From Hermatobates lingyangjiaoensis (Eukaryota > Arthropoda > Insecta > Hemiptera > Hermatobatidae), in assembly GCA_026182355.1 (NCBI GenBank), contig JAPFBL010000255.1:2480001-2544000 (forward strand): a stretch of DNA of 64,000 bases, read 5' to 3'. A model generated the notes under the pieces. That model had not been told where the DNA came from. It ran no database searches and saw only the letters and a list, made by a program, of their open reading frames with translations. A program made the position numbers and the translations under genes. This document shows positions 33,271 through 44,199 of this stretch, one piece after another (positions within the stretch are counted from its first letter, which is position 1; each line of letters begins with the position of its first letter).

Positions 33271-34590
33271 ATTTTCTTCTAAATTTAAATCATATTACAT
33301 TAAAGAAAATATTATTAAATGTTATACTTCTTAGTATTACAGCTTACAGATTTATTATTATATTTAGCATGCAGAATATTAATCGAAATGTATTAAGCAT
33401 TATTATTTATGTAATTCATTTCTTTGCTTAATTAATGAAATTCTTCCTCATTGGAATTTTATAATAGTGATAATAATAAGTTGAATGGAGATTTAAGGAA
33501 TAAAATGTAATGGTTTTGGACACGACTATAATGAATAAACAGATAGGAATTTAAGATAGCAATATAAAGTGTATATTCATAATTTAATTAAAAAATGAAT
33601 AAATAAAAAAATTTTCAACTTTTTAAAACAACAAAGAAGTTATTTTTTTAAATATATTGTACAAATTTTGACTTATGATTGACTGTGAATATTTTTGAGG
33701 AGATAAAGATTATTATGTTGTTAAGCAGTTTGAATTTGTTTACTTATGGCAAAGTAGAGTGAGGTCAATCCAGATTTTTTTCTCTGACGTTACAAAAGTG
33801 CTATTACTGCTGTGGTAATATGAAGTTTAGGCCACAAGGAAGAAGGAAGACAATTAAATTAAAATGCTCTGAGGCTTTTCACATTATGCCATCAGAGAGC
33901 AAACAAAGTAAGAAATAAGAAAGTAACAAATGTATATTATTTTTAATAGAAAGTAAGAAAGGATATTATATGTATCAGCTGTGTGCTACACAAAAATAAG
34001 AGTGTATATTGATAACTAGATCAATAACTATCTGCACGGTCTCCATATGTATGAAGTACTAATAACTCCCTTATAGACATTATGTCTAAATATCACATTA
34101 AAGTTTGGTATTATATTTACTTATAGTCAAGTTGAGTGTAAAAAAAATTATACATGTCAGTTTGCGTCATGTAAGTGGCTCTTTAATCGCATATCAATAT
34201 CATGACATCCACTTCATTGCATGATATATTGATATACTGGTACCTGGAGCTTTATGCGTACTCAAATTTACTCTGCTATCGAATACCTGGTACAAAGGTT
34301 ATAGTAATTCATTTAATGAAAAATTATTTTCAATGGAGTTATTTTCAATTTTCAATGGAAATTATCCACCAATAAAACATCAAACGTATTGGATTGGATG
34401 GTAACTCAAAATAGTTCTAAAATTATAATAGGAGAAACGTTTCGAAAATCAATTAATGAAGATAACCTTTGGAAATAACATTTCATTAGATAACAACATT
34501 TAAAACATAACTCGGCTTAAAAAAGGTTATGTTGTTCATTTTTGACTAGTGAGTCACCAACTATATTTGTGGACCTTGTTTTCATTCAAT
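33271..34590. other. AT-rich sequence with scattered family Z debris
   Basis: Short matches to family Z occur at 33740-33790 (GGCAAAGTAGAGTGAGG) and 34110-34145. The rest is AT-rich without recognisable content. Confidence 0.4.
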
Positions 34591-35035
34591 AACATTTTTT
34601 ACATTGACTTAAAGATTTTTTAAGTGAACGACTAAAATAAATTGTTGCTTAGAGGTTTAATAATGAAATTTGAAATGTTTTGATGGCTTAATATGAGATG
34701 AAAGAAAAACAAAATTCTTACATTTTTTTAAAAAAAAATCAACCTCCATCTGATGCTTTCCATGGTATGATGGATTCGTCTATCAAAATGTTATTATTAA
34801 TCTATATGTTTCACCCTTGAACAAAACTTAATATCAGATTTATATTTTAGTTTTTATGAATCATATTATCTTTTAGTAATATTCAAGTATGAGGAATGGT
34901 TTCTTTCATTCTACATTACAAAACCTATACCAATTTTAAGCTGATTTTTTTGGTCATTCGATGACACTAGTTGTCAAAAACTTTGATATTATGTTTACCT
35001 ATAGTAAAGTTGAGTGTAGGCTAGTCCATATTTTT
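34591..35035 (-). mobile_element. Family Z fragment
   Basis: The segment at 34600-34700 matches 29870-29990, 34745-34890 matches 31665-31820, and the stretch 34995-35035 ends in the family end (AGTTGAGTGTAGGCTAGTCC). Confidence 0.6.
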
Positions 35036-35169
35036 AAAGTTTGTTTTTACTATATTCCTGATGGTGGGTACGGTAATACGTCTTCTTTACATATTCAATG
35101 TCACAGTGTTTATAAATGTTCCTGCAGTTTCATTTGTGACAATGCTTAAGATGTAGGAAACGAAAGTGT

Positions 35170-35560
35170 CACTCTTTTAAGAAAGGTTGAAATTGAGATA
35201 CCTCAAAATAAGCTTACCTCTCGCCATACTCACTCCAAGGCTCTGATGAGTGACTCAGTTAGGCGAACAAGTAAGTAGACTACTTACTACTAATGGTCCT
35301 AGCTGCTGGAGTATTGGCTGTTGTGTTTATTACTCTTTAGCTTCATCCTTTTAGTGCACAACTAACTCCTAACTCTTCTGTCGGAGATGGAAACAATCAC
35401 TAAGCTGTGTCTTTCATATCAAGCAGAAAGTGGATGAGCTCCTGATGTGAGAATTAACCAGATAGAATACTGCATGCTCGAATAGTGGCTTGTTCTCCAG
35501 GAGGCGTATAATGGCAGAAATCTATGCAGGAGCACTGGCTAAAAAACATCAAACAAATTA
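35170..35560. other. Mildly GC-richer stretch
   Basis: On the minus strand ATGGCGAGAG is directly followed by the donor GTAAGC, so a tiny first exon is conceivable. No partner exon or protein feature supports it. Confidence 0.15.
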
Positions 35561-37090
35561 TATAGTAATATATAACAGTAGTTGGTACTTCTATTTAAAT
35601 ATCGCATAACGATGTCGTTGGATTAAATTAAAATTTGTCCTTTGGTTTTACGAAAATCGATTAAGTGCATTGTAATTCCTTTGATCTTGTGTTAAACTTG
35701 CAAGAAATGTTACTATAAGGCTATATTAAGCCATTTATGGTCACAGTACGTAAAACATTTTTCAAATGCTTATAATCTAAATGATTATTCTCAAAATAAC
35801 TCTATTTGTCGTATTTAAACTAAAAATAATATTATAAAATATGTATAAAAAACGTTGGTTTTTCAGCAAGTTTGTTCAAAGTTTGTGTTGAATTAATGAT
35901 AAGGTAAGGATAAATTAATAGACAACTGACAGGGGGAACTTGATTCAGGCTGCCACTAATTAATCGCAGCAGACTTGCTACTATTATACAAGGATAAATC
36001 AATGGAATTTTAAAGAGCTCTGTCTGTTGCCTCCTCAGCATCCAATCCTATGCTTCCAATTACTATTTAATCCTTTCATTAGCCTAAACACTTGCACTAG
36101 ATAGCTTCATAATCTCATCACCTCCAAACTTTTCACTTTCATTCAAATTATACTATCATACCTGTATTTTTATTTCATTCTTTTTGTCATTATGAGAAAT
36201 ACATATTCATAATTCTAATTAATACAGTTTAGATGTGCACATGAAATTGTCAATACAATTTAAAATTGTAATAAAAAAAACTGTATATCATTAATAATAA
36301 TTAAAAACTGAATTTTAAATCAATTAATAAATTGATATTTACTTAAATTTTATAGAAGTAAAAGGTAAAGATTTTATACGGTTTGTAATTAAAATACGTA
36401 GCATTAAAGAAAGCATAATAGGCTTTTAAAAGTTCAATTCATATAATTACTATTATGAAATAATAAATCATAAATAATTGTAATTAAATACAATCATTCA
36501 GTAATTATTAGATTTTCAATAGAAATACTTATATTATTCTTTCTAAAAAGTTATTGCAGTAAACATTGTAATCATCATTAAAAGCTTTGTTTAAGGTCCC
36601 ATTATTGTTAAAAATATGAAAGTAGAAGGGCAGTTGTATAAAGCGTTCCACAATAAAGTCACTCAATATTTATAGATCCTTCAAGTAACTGGAAGCACTC
36701 TAGATTTCCAAAACTTACCAGATTAAACTTCCTTATATCAGATGGCTAAGAATGAAGTATGGTCGGAAAGGAGATGCACATCATTGTTACCATGAAGAAT
36801 ACTGGACTAACCATGCCATTTGAGAATAGTAAACGTTTCTTCTTATTTTAACCAAGAAAGAAAAAGTATGCGCTTGAAGCACTGCAATATAATCAAGAAT
36901 ATAACTAAGCCTTGACAAAACTGGTAGGATACGATTTTTATTTAATTGGCAAGCTGGTTGAGAGAACGAATGGGGTTTTTAAAACTGAATTGAATATTTT
37001 TTTTAACATATTTATTTAAATACGCAACTACGCATATGATGTGTAACAAGCATATGTAGTATGAGCAATACAAATAACTTTGACAAACAT
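35561..37090. other. AT-rich stretch, nothing recognised
   Basis: No gene or repeat is recognised. The part nearest 37090 may contain the decayed end of the minus-strand LINE. Confidence 0.35.
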
Positions 37091-37223
37091 GAGCAAAGAA
37101 TGAAACCCACTGGTTCAACTTTCCAGTCAGAAGGAGAAGTTAGAAGGAGAGCGCCATTCATAGTGATATTCGGACATAGTCCTTTTTTTAATGTAAAAAC
37201 TGCATGGGTGCTTTTGTTTATAT

Positions 37224-37474
37224 TAATATTTAAGCCATTAGTTGTGCAATCCGTAATTGTGTGGTATTTACTCATTCTGAACATCCTTGAGTATGTCTTG
37301 AATTCTCTTAATTGAATTTTATTATTTCACTCTAATTTTTGTAACTAATTAGATATAATTTGTATTATAGTGTCTTCCTGATGATGAACACAAAGTGTTC
37401 GAAACGCGTTGAATAAAACTTCATTTTGTGGAGACTTTTGTTGGTTTATCCATTTTACCTCAGAATAATATTTA
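37224..37474 (+). mobile_element. 233-bp hammerhead-bearing insertion with 9-bp TSD
   Basis: The inserted segment is 37233-37465, flanked by TAATATTTA at 37224-37232 and 37466-37474. Removing the insert and one TSD copy joins the LINE frame on the opposite strand exactly (HINI to NINK). The insert has no coding capacity, carries a hammerhead at 37375-37413, and has no poly-A. It is either a 5'-truncated PLE end or a small retrozyme-like element. Confidence 0.8.
37375..37413 (+). ncRNA. Type I hammerhead ribozyme in the 233-bp insert
   Basis: CTGATGA is at 37378-37384, followed by one extra T and stem II GAACAC/GTGTTC (six perfect pairs, AAA loop). GAAA is at 37401-37404. Stem III is one C-G pair over GC, then UU with cleavage predicted after 37410. 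Stem I is only three pairs (CTT/GAA shifted to TTC/GAA). Confidence 0.65.
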
Positions 37475-37659
37475 TGTGCCACTTTTTCAGTCAGGCTTCT
37501 ATATTATGTAGGTGATCTTGGAGAGTATTTGTGGCGATAATAGGATCAGGGTTTCAAGATAGGATTGCTGTGTCATTAGCAAAAGTACAGAGAAGAGTTT
37601 GAGGGTGAAGAGGAATATCATAAGTATAAATGGTATACAGAACTGGACCTAGTATACTA

Positions 37660-38341
37660 CCTTGCGAGCCAGGCAACTAATTTCTAGACGACCAAGATTC
37701 ACCAGTGACTGTGTCCCTAGACCGCTCCCAGTCTTTGAGATTTCCGTTGAATCAGATCCTAATACAAAAGTATTCACCACGGTTACCAGTTGCCTGGGCA
37801 TCGCAGTCACGGTTGAGGAGTCTCGGAGAAGACCAGGGCCTGCCAGTGTTTCAGGTGTCAACGCGTGGGACATACTCAGACATGGTGTAGAGAGGCTCCT
37901 CGCTGTGTTCGTTGCCCGGGTAGCCACCACTACTCCTCCTGTCCCGCTCCTAAACAGACACAACCAGTGTGTGTCAACTGTAAAGGAGCCCATCCTGCGA
38001 ACTACCGGGGCTGCCCGGTATTTAGCAAACCAACTACTGTTTCATCTACCTCTCTTCCAACCTCATCTCCCAGCTTCATCCCAGCAACACCCCCACCGCC
38101 ACTGACTGACTCTTACAGAGACAAACTGATTAAGGACAAACGTAACCCTGTAGAAAGCAGTCCAACTCTTGACCTTGACCTTGATGCATACATCCTCAGG
38201 TTCCTGAGACATACAGGGATACTGGATGTCATAAAGGAAAAGATCACTGATTCTTTAAACACAAACATTCCCCACACGACGGACGAACAAACTGACAACG
38301 GAAACTCTCTTAACAGACATCATGGCAGTGCCAAAATCTAA
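37660..38341 (+). pseudogene. LINE ORF1 (gag-like, PRE_C2HC and zinc knuckles), 5'-truncated
   Basis: The first frame reads VFEISVESDPNTKVFTTVTS then CLGIAVTVEESRRRPGPA, the domain that precedes zinc knuckles in Jockey-type ORF1. A one-base frameshift near 37846 leads to QCFRCQRVGHTQTWC (a CX2CX4HX4C knuckle), APRCVRCPGSHHYSSCP and PVCVNCKGAHPANYRGCP (further knuckles), then a Pro/Ser-rich tail to TAA at 38339-38341. The product would bind element RNA. The N-terminal half is missing, and the start lies against the minus-strand LINE. Inactive because of truncation and frameshift. Confidence 0.8.
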
Positions 38342-38812
38342 TATTCCCCCGACTCACTATCATACGTTGTGTTCAACCCAGGTGGTGTCCAGAGAGGGAA
38401 GGCTGAACTGGCTCACTTGCTGGGTACTCTCAAACCCGATTTAGTTTTAATATCCGAGACTTTCCTGAAACCTAACATACGTTTTTCCATCCCGGGGTAC
38501 AAAGTAGAAAGGACTGACAGACCCACATTTGGTGGGGGCACGGCAGTACTAATTCGTCATGATATACCCTATGCCAGAATTATGAGCGACTGGGCTCCTC
38601 TTGAACACACCACTGTCAAGATCCATTTTCCCAATTCCAATATCCCTCTACTCATCTCAGCAGTGTATAAGCCTCCCCATACTCCTTTAAATGTCAACGA
38701 CCTCCAACAGTTACTGCATTCTGGAACTCCCTCTATTATTGGGGGGGACCTCAATGCCAAAAATACTGCCTGGGGTGCGTCAGAGACAATCATTCAGGTT
38801 CTACTCTGCTAG
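38322..38812 (+). pseudogene. LINE ORF2, endonuclease domain N-terminal part
   Basis: The frame reads FNPGGVQRGKAELAHLLGTL, KPDLVLISETFLKP (catalytic Glu), GGGTAVLIRHDIPY, then IIGGDLNAKNTAWGA (catalytic GDLNAK). This is the APE-type endonuclease of Jockey LINEs. Translation probably starts at the ATG at 38322, overlapping ORF1 in another frame, which needs a second small shift near 38365. At about 38774 a one-base deletion moves the frame, and the protein continues VRDNHSGSTLLDYI in the frame of the downstream RT. This single break separates the two catalytic halves. Confidence 0.8.
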
Positions 38813-41007
38813 ACTATATCACCAGTTCGAACGTCCTCATTCATGCTCCTACAACACCTACCCACATCCCTCGACCTACCTCTGGAAGACCTGATATTTT
38901 GGATGTCTCTCTCTCCTGCAATGTCAATCATGTTGTAACTTCCGAGGTCTTAAACTGCCTTGATTCAACACACCTTCCAGTTCTGTTCTGTCTCCACAAA
39001 TTCAAAATAAACTATAGACCAGGTATTATTCATCGTAAAACAAATTGGCAAATGTTCCATTCCCTAACATCTCTGAACTGTCCCTTTCCCACAAACCTTT
39101 TGACTCCTACAAGCATTGACAAATTCATTGAACTCTTTACATCCCATCTATTATCCTCATTCCAAAAAGCCTCCACCAATAAGACCTCTTCCTCTTACAC
39201 CAATCCCCTCCCACCTTATATCCTCCAAAAAATAAAGGAGAAGAACAGATTGAGGAAGTTGTTTCAGGCCACTAGAGACCCAGGAACTCGCAGGATGATG
39301 AACAAAGCGCAGTGGGAGATTCGATCTCTTATCAGGACGCACAATGCCAAACACTGGACTAGCCTTCTTAGTGCAGACGAAGACCCTTCACACATTACAG
39401 CCTGGCGTATTATAAGACATTTAAAAAAAGGGCCCAATCAGTCTAACGTAACTCTACCTCTGAGGGAGGACAATCTGCCTCTCATAGATGATAACAGGAA
39501 GGCCCTAATATTTCACAAATATCTTTCCCACTTATACCACCCCCACCCATCCTCTCCTATCCCCTTCGTATCAACTGCCATCAGTGACACACACCCTAAT
39601 ACTCCCATATTCTTCTCTCCCGCAGAAATCACACAGGTCATTGCATCCCTTAAAATCAAATCAGCCCCCGGTCACGATGGCATTAGTAACAAATTAATAT
39701 CCAAACTCCCTCCCAAAGTCATAGCAGCCTTAACTGCATTGTATAACTCTTGCCTTCGACTGCAGTACTTTCCCGCAGCGTGGAAGACAGCAAGAATTAT
39801 AATGATTCAAAAGCCCCATAAGTCAGGTCACTCCCCTCGCGACTATAGACCAATTAGTCTATTACCTTGCCTTGGAAAAATCTATGAGAGGTTGATTTTA
39901 TCAAAAATAAAACCAAGTCTGCCCTTCCAACCAGAACAGTTTGGCTTCAGAAGCCAGCACAGTACGACTCTGCAACTGCGAAGACTGGTCCAGTTCATTA
40001 AACAGGGTATTTCTCCAGATAGACATGTTCCCCACAGAAAGACAGTGGCTGTGTTCCTGGATCTGGAGCAAGCTTTCGACTCGGTCTGGCATAGGGGACT
40101 TTTGCACAAACTAAGATGCTTTGGTCTACCTAGATGGTTCGTGAAGACAACTAGGTCTTTCCTTTCTGGACGCCAATTCTTTGTCTCGACTAACAATAGA
40201 CTTTCCCCAACAGGACATATCTATAGGGGTGTTCCCCAAGGTAGCGTTCTTGGCCCTATTCTCTACAACCTCTATACCTTTGACTTTCCCAAACCCCCTC
40301 CTATAATAAATCCTAACTCACCCGACCGCATTGAGACGTTTCTGGGATTCTTTGCCGACGACACTGCAGTGGCCTATAGGTGCTATAATGTGGGTTATGC
40401 AACCAGAAAATTACAACATTTCCTTGATGGGGCCCTGCACTGGTTCACAACCTGGAAACTAACTCTAAACCCGGCAAAGAGTGCCCACATCCGTTTCTGT
40501 AAAGGTACACCTCCTCTTCCACCTCCTGTCTTCATTGGAGATCGAGCCATACCATATGAAACACAGGTAAAATATCTGGGTCTCATATTAGACTCCAGAT
40601 TGACATTCAGGCAACATCTCCGGAGCAAATCTAAGCTGGGAATGTTCCTAATGTGCAATCTTTATTCCATCCTCAAATCAAGTAGTACTCCACTGACAGT
40701 GAAGGACCTTGTCTATAAGGCGGTCATTCGCTCGACTATGACATATGGATGCTCAGTCTGGTTTGGAGCGGCGCCCACGAACAAGAACTGCATCCAAGTC
40801 GTACAGAATAAATGTGCCCGCCTTATAGCTAGAGCGCCATGGTATGCTAGAAATTTTGATATTCAGCATGATTTGAGTTGGGAATCAATTGATTGCTACA
40901 TTGGTCGACTTGCTAACAATGAAGACAAAAAACTGTCCACCCATCCAAATCTCCTTGTTCGGGACCTGAATCCAACAAACAACTCTTCCCAATCCCATGA
41001 CTCCTAA
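38776..41007 (+). pseudogene. LINE ORF2, endonuclease end and reverse transcriptase (Jockey clade)
   Basis: The frame is open for about 740 codons: the end of the endonuclease (SGRPDILDVSL, then LDSTHLPVLF), then RT motifs KSAPGHDGISNKLISKLP, YRPISLLPCLGKIYERLI, FGFRSQHSTTLQL, VAVFLDLEQAFDSVWH, GVPQGSVLGPILYNLYTFDF and the catalytic GFFADDTAV, then LTLNPAKS and VKYLGLILDSRLTF, ending with APWYARNFDIQHDL and stop. There is no RNase H domain, as usual for Jockey. All three catalytic aspartates are present, so the RT itself looks recent. Only the ORF1 and endonuclease frameshifts inactivate the copy. Confidence 0.92.
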
Positions 41008-41177
41008 TAGCTCCCTCCCTGAACTAAATATGACGACCTGATGACTTATAAATAATATAGTACCTCATATAATGCAAAGCTGCAAGACCATACGACCACG
41101 AATACGACTCCTTTCCCTGACAGACTAACGCCCCCAGTATTAACAATGCCTACTGACCAAAACAAAAAAAAAAAAAG

Positions 41178-41345
41178 CAGCAAGATAATTTAGCAGTAGT
41201 GGGCCTCTGGTCCGGAACTGCTAATTACGACGTGCACTGTCGTGCATGGAACTCTTCGTTGGTCGTTGGTTGGCTGTTAAGGACAGAGTAGATTAAGCCG
41301 TAGAAGTGTGGCGTCTTTAATCTTTTAGTTATATAATCCACACCA
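41178..41345. other. GC-richer patch next to the LINE tail
   Basis: It begins GCAGCAAGATAATTTAGCAG directly after the A tail and stays GC-rich for about 150 bases. It may be remnant UTR of another LINE into which this one inserted. No coding frame. Confidence 0.3.
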
Positions 41346-41872
41346 CTTAGTTCTAGTTTTCCAATTTTTTTCATGTTAGCTTAAGGTTATTTTCTTTAAC
41401 AGTGTCATATCAGAACTCTCTTCGCTAACTTTTTTTCATATAAAATATTTTTTCTATCTTAACTTTTTAAAACTAATGGGTACGTTATTGAAATACAGTT
41501 TAATTAATAAAGACCTTATATAATTAAAAATTGAAATAATAATAATAATCCATGAATACGAGAGAACAATCGAGGAACAAATATAAAAGGATGATTTTTT
41601 ATAAACAATATTAATATAAATCTTTTTCATAAGTCACATCACGATATTGCATTTTTTTCTTCGAAAACCTCTTTGATAAAGAAAGAGGTAGACACTTTTT
41701 TAGCTACAATCAAAGAATAAAGCTTTATATTGCCGGCATTAAATAAAAAATATTTCTTTTTGACTTAATTTCTAATTTTATAAGGAATTTGACAAAGAAT
41801 TTCCAAGATAGAATCTCAAAACTCTTGCTCTAACATACTATTGAATACACTCACTCACTACTAATAGTTACC

Positions 41873-41875
<3 letters not shown>
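41346..41875. other. AT-rich stretch, nothing recognised
   Basis: No gene or repeat is recognised. Confidence 0.4.
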
Positions 41876-41966
<91 letters not shown>

Positions 41967-41970
41967 TACA

Positions 41971-42002
<32 letters not shown>

Positions 42003-42010
42003 CACACATA
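41876..42010. repeat. (CT)n(CA)n(CATA)n compound microsatellite
   Basis: About 45 bases of CT, about 40 of CA and about 38 of CATA units run continuously. Confidence 0.97.
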
Positions 42011-42529
42011 CCTATTCCTGTCTGTGTGCTTTTTTTTCCTCACGGGCAGTACCCCTGCCTTGAGGGAGTTTATTTATATCAGCATGTTCCACAATTAGTA
42101 CTACATTCAATTGAAGTCTAGTGACTATACATTCTTATTTTTAAGCTTATACTAATATTATATAACCTATAGCATTGCTATATCTGGTGCTAACTCTAAT
42201 TTTGAGAAGTCTATTTTAGTTATACATAATTTTTTTACAGTCTCTATTTGTTGTGTCCAGGTACACAAAATTCAGATTTTCTATAGGGATTGCGCCTGTT
42301 ACTCTACAGAATTAAGCTAAGTTACACTTACATTGAATACTTCATATAACTATTTTGTAATTACTTTTTTTTCATTACTTAAGTCTATGCCACAACTAAG
42401 AATATTTTCGCTTATTGCTAACATTTACTGCATGAAGTAAAATATTTGAGAGATATACTATTCAAAGTGAGCAAAATAATCTTTATCTAACAGGTTACGC
42501 TTTTTTAAACTGAGTCTGTGAGAATAGCC

Positions 42530-42820
42530 ATGAATGACAACGGGAAGATCACTGTGCTTGCCAACGGACGACCTGTGATTATTTATACACTGGTTAGCTT
42601 GGTGGAAGCCAATCACACATATAAAGCATTGCATTGTGTGCGGTCTAGCAGTTACGAAAAAGTACAGGTAGTTTTTTGAGTAAGAGGGTGTGATAAGGAA
42701 GGTAGTGAAGGAAGGAACATGCTTGACAAGACAAGTAAGACAACCTTACCCTTAGCGGTAGAGCAGTATGGTTCAATAGAAGTGTGGATAGCTAGATGTG
42801 TTCAGTCAAAACCCAGTTGA
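42530..42820 (+). pseudogene. Unidentified coding-like frame with one stop, or an exon
   Basis: From ATG at 42530 the frame reads MNDNGKITVLANGRPVIIYT, LVSLVEANHTYKALHCVRSS and SYEKVQVVF, a TGA at 42677, then in the same frame GCDKEGSEGRNMLDKTSKTT, LPLAVEQYGSIEVWIARC and VQSKPS to TGA at 42818. A GTAGTT after KVQ could be a splice donor, which would make the first part an exon. Otherwise this is a 96-codon frame with a premature stop. Composition is coding-like on both sides of the stop. No family is recognised. Confidence 0.35.
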
Positions 42821-43025
42821 TTATCTGAATATTGTTATATATTGAGAAGATCTTGATATTAATATTATAAAAGGGTTACAATATTATACCTCATCTTTTA
42901 ACAACATCAACAAACAAATAATAATTAACATAAAGAAATTACAATTTCCCTATACTATAAATATAGAAAGTAATCCTATTATGTCATAATACCATTAAAT
43001 TGAAATATATACGCCAATTTCAAAC

Positions 43026-43102
43026 ATGGGGCCAAACGTTGAGTGTTACTTGTGTTCTGGGAAGCTTACGATGGACACGTCTGCACCTATAGATTATGTC
43101 CA
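43026..43102 (+). CDS. Possible first exon, C-x2-C zinc-finger start (ZAD-like)
   Basis: An ATG in good context (AAACATGG) opens MGPNVECYLCSGKLTMDTSA then PIDYV and runs into the donor GTAAGG with two bases left over. The short N-terminus with C-x2-C followed by a polar stretch resembles the beginning of ZAD domains of insect zinc-finger proteins. The second cysteine pair should be in the next exon, which I could not find downstream. Start, frame and donor are seen; the domain name is inference. Confidence 0.4.
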
Positions 43103-43679
43103 GTAAGGCATGCAATCACTAACTTAGTGACTTTTTTCTCTTATTTTTTTTATAACTTTATGGCTAAAAGGTGTCCTAGGCCGAAGTTAGGCAATATTGG
43201 GTTGCTTATTACTTGGATATGTAACACCACTATGTTGGTGTACCTGTAATAATGATTGCCTATAGTTTTTGTGTTCTAACTCAGCTACAATTTCGACCCT
43301 TGACTATCACAAAGGCATAGAGTGTAATAGTTCATATAACAGCAAACGAAATGTATCAAGCAAAATACAAAACAAAAGAAGTAGACGTTATTTAAAATTT
43401 GTTTAACTTTCAATGTTTTAAAGTTATTGGAATTTCCAAATGAAAGTTACTTTGATATTCTGAAATGTGACAAAGCTTAAATCTAAAGTAACAAATCACA
43501 CGCTAACATACACAGAGCATAATACTTCACACTTATTATTTTACAGTTATAACTTTATGATAGTTATTATTTTTAATGACAACTTTATTAATAAAATTAT
43601 TAATATTACGTAAAATGCCATAGTTTAATATTTAATAAAAGTGAATTTTTGAGGTAATATTTTTTTCCTTGTTTAAGAA

Positions 43680-43930
43680 ACCCTTGTCTTAGATGAAAAG
43701 GAACTCAATGAGAAATGAGGGCAGGCAAACAGAGTTAATCCCTATTGTATTGGAGGTCATTATGAGATGGAGGAGTAGACGGGCTTACCCGCCTAAGCTT
43801 CTTTAGAATCTACCTTCAATGACCACCATTCAAGAGGACTTCAAACAGATCCTCGACCTAATAACCGTTCTCCTATTGATATCCTGAATCCCATTCAATC
43901 AACGACTATCGCAAGATTGCTTTTTTTTAA
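43680..43930. other. GC-richer patch without frame
   Basis: Balanced composition between AT-rich flanks. No coding frame or repeat is recognised; it may be regulatory. Confidence 0.25.
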
Positions 43931-44104
43931 AAAAAATAATAAAGTTTATGAATTCATTTCATTCAATGATTCTTTTAAATTCACTATCATCATTATTTAT
44001 ATATAAGGGCAAACAGTGCGTGAATGTATATGTGAGTCTGTTAATACTCGTTACAGTTACAGTAAATTGTAATTCTAGGAAGGAACCGTCTACACTTAAT
44101 TTTT

Positions 44105-44106
<2 letters not shown>

Positions 44107-44167
<61 letters not shown>

Positions 44168-44180
44168 TTTGTGTTGTGCG
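44107..44180. repeat. (GT)n microsatellite
   Basis: More than 50 bases of GT are followed by interrupted GT words. Confidence 0.95.
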
Positions 44181-44199
44181 TACAATAATAATGAGGGTG

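Larger units (their letters stand above)
37095..37690 (-). pseudogene. Jockey-like LINE reverse transcriptase, split by an insertion
   Basis: From 37690 downward the frame reads GSQGSILGPVLYTIYTYDIP, HPQTLLCTFANDTAILS and NTLQDHLHNIEA then LKKWHINI; after the inserted 233 bp it resumes NINKSTHAVFTLKKGLCPNI. These are RT motifs 4 to 7, with the catalytic F-A-D-D changed to F-A-N-D, two internal stops and decay after NITMNGALL. It is a different LINE from the plus-strand element that begins next to it at about 37660. The 5' half and C-terminus are missing. Confidence 0.8.
37660..41177 (+). mobile_element. Jockey-like non-LTR retrotransposon, near full-length
   Basis: ORF1 and ORF2 as described are followed by a 150-base 3' UTR and an A-rich tail (41160-41177, AACAAAAAAAAAAAAA). 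GC content is clearly above the surroundings. I could not find a target duplication; the 5' end meets the older minus-strand LINE. Confidence 0.85.

Noticed and set aside
34961..35149. Hydrophobic open frame after a family Z end (FVFTIFLMVG...)
   Set aside because: It starts at the edge of a repeat with no pyrimidine-rich acceptor; two overlapping frames look equally good.
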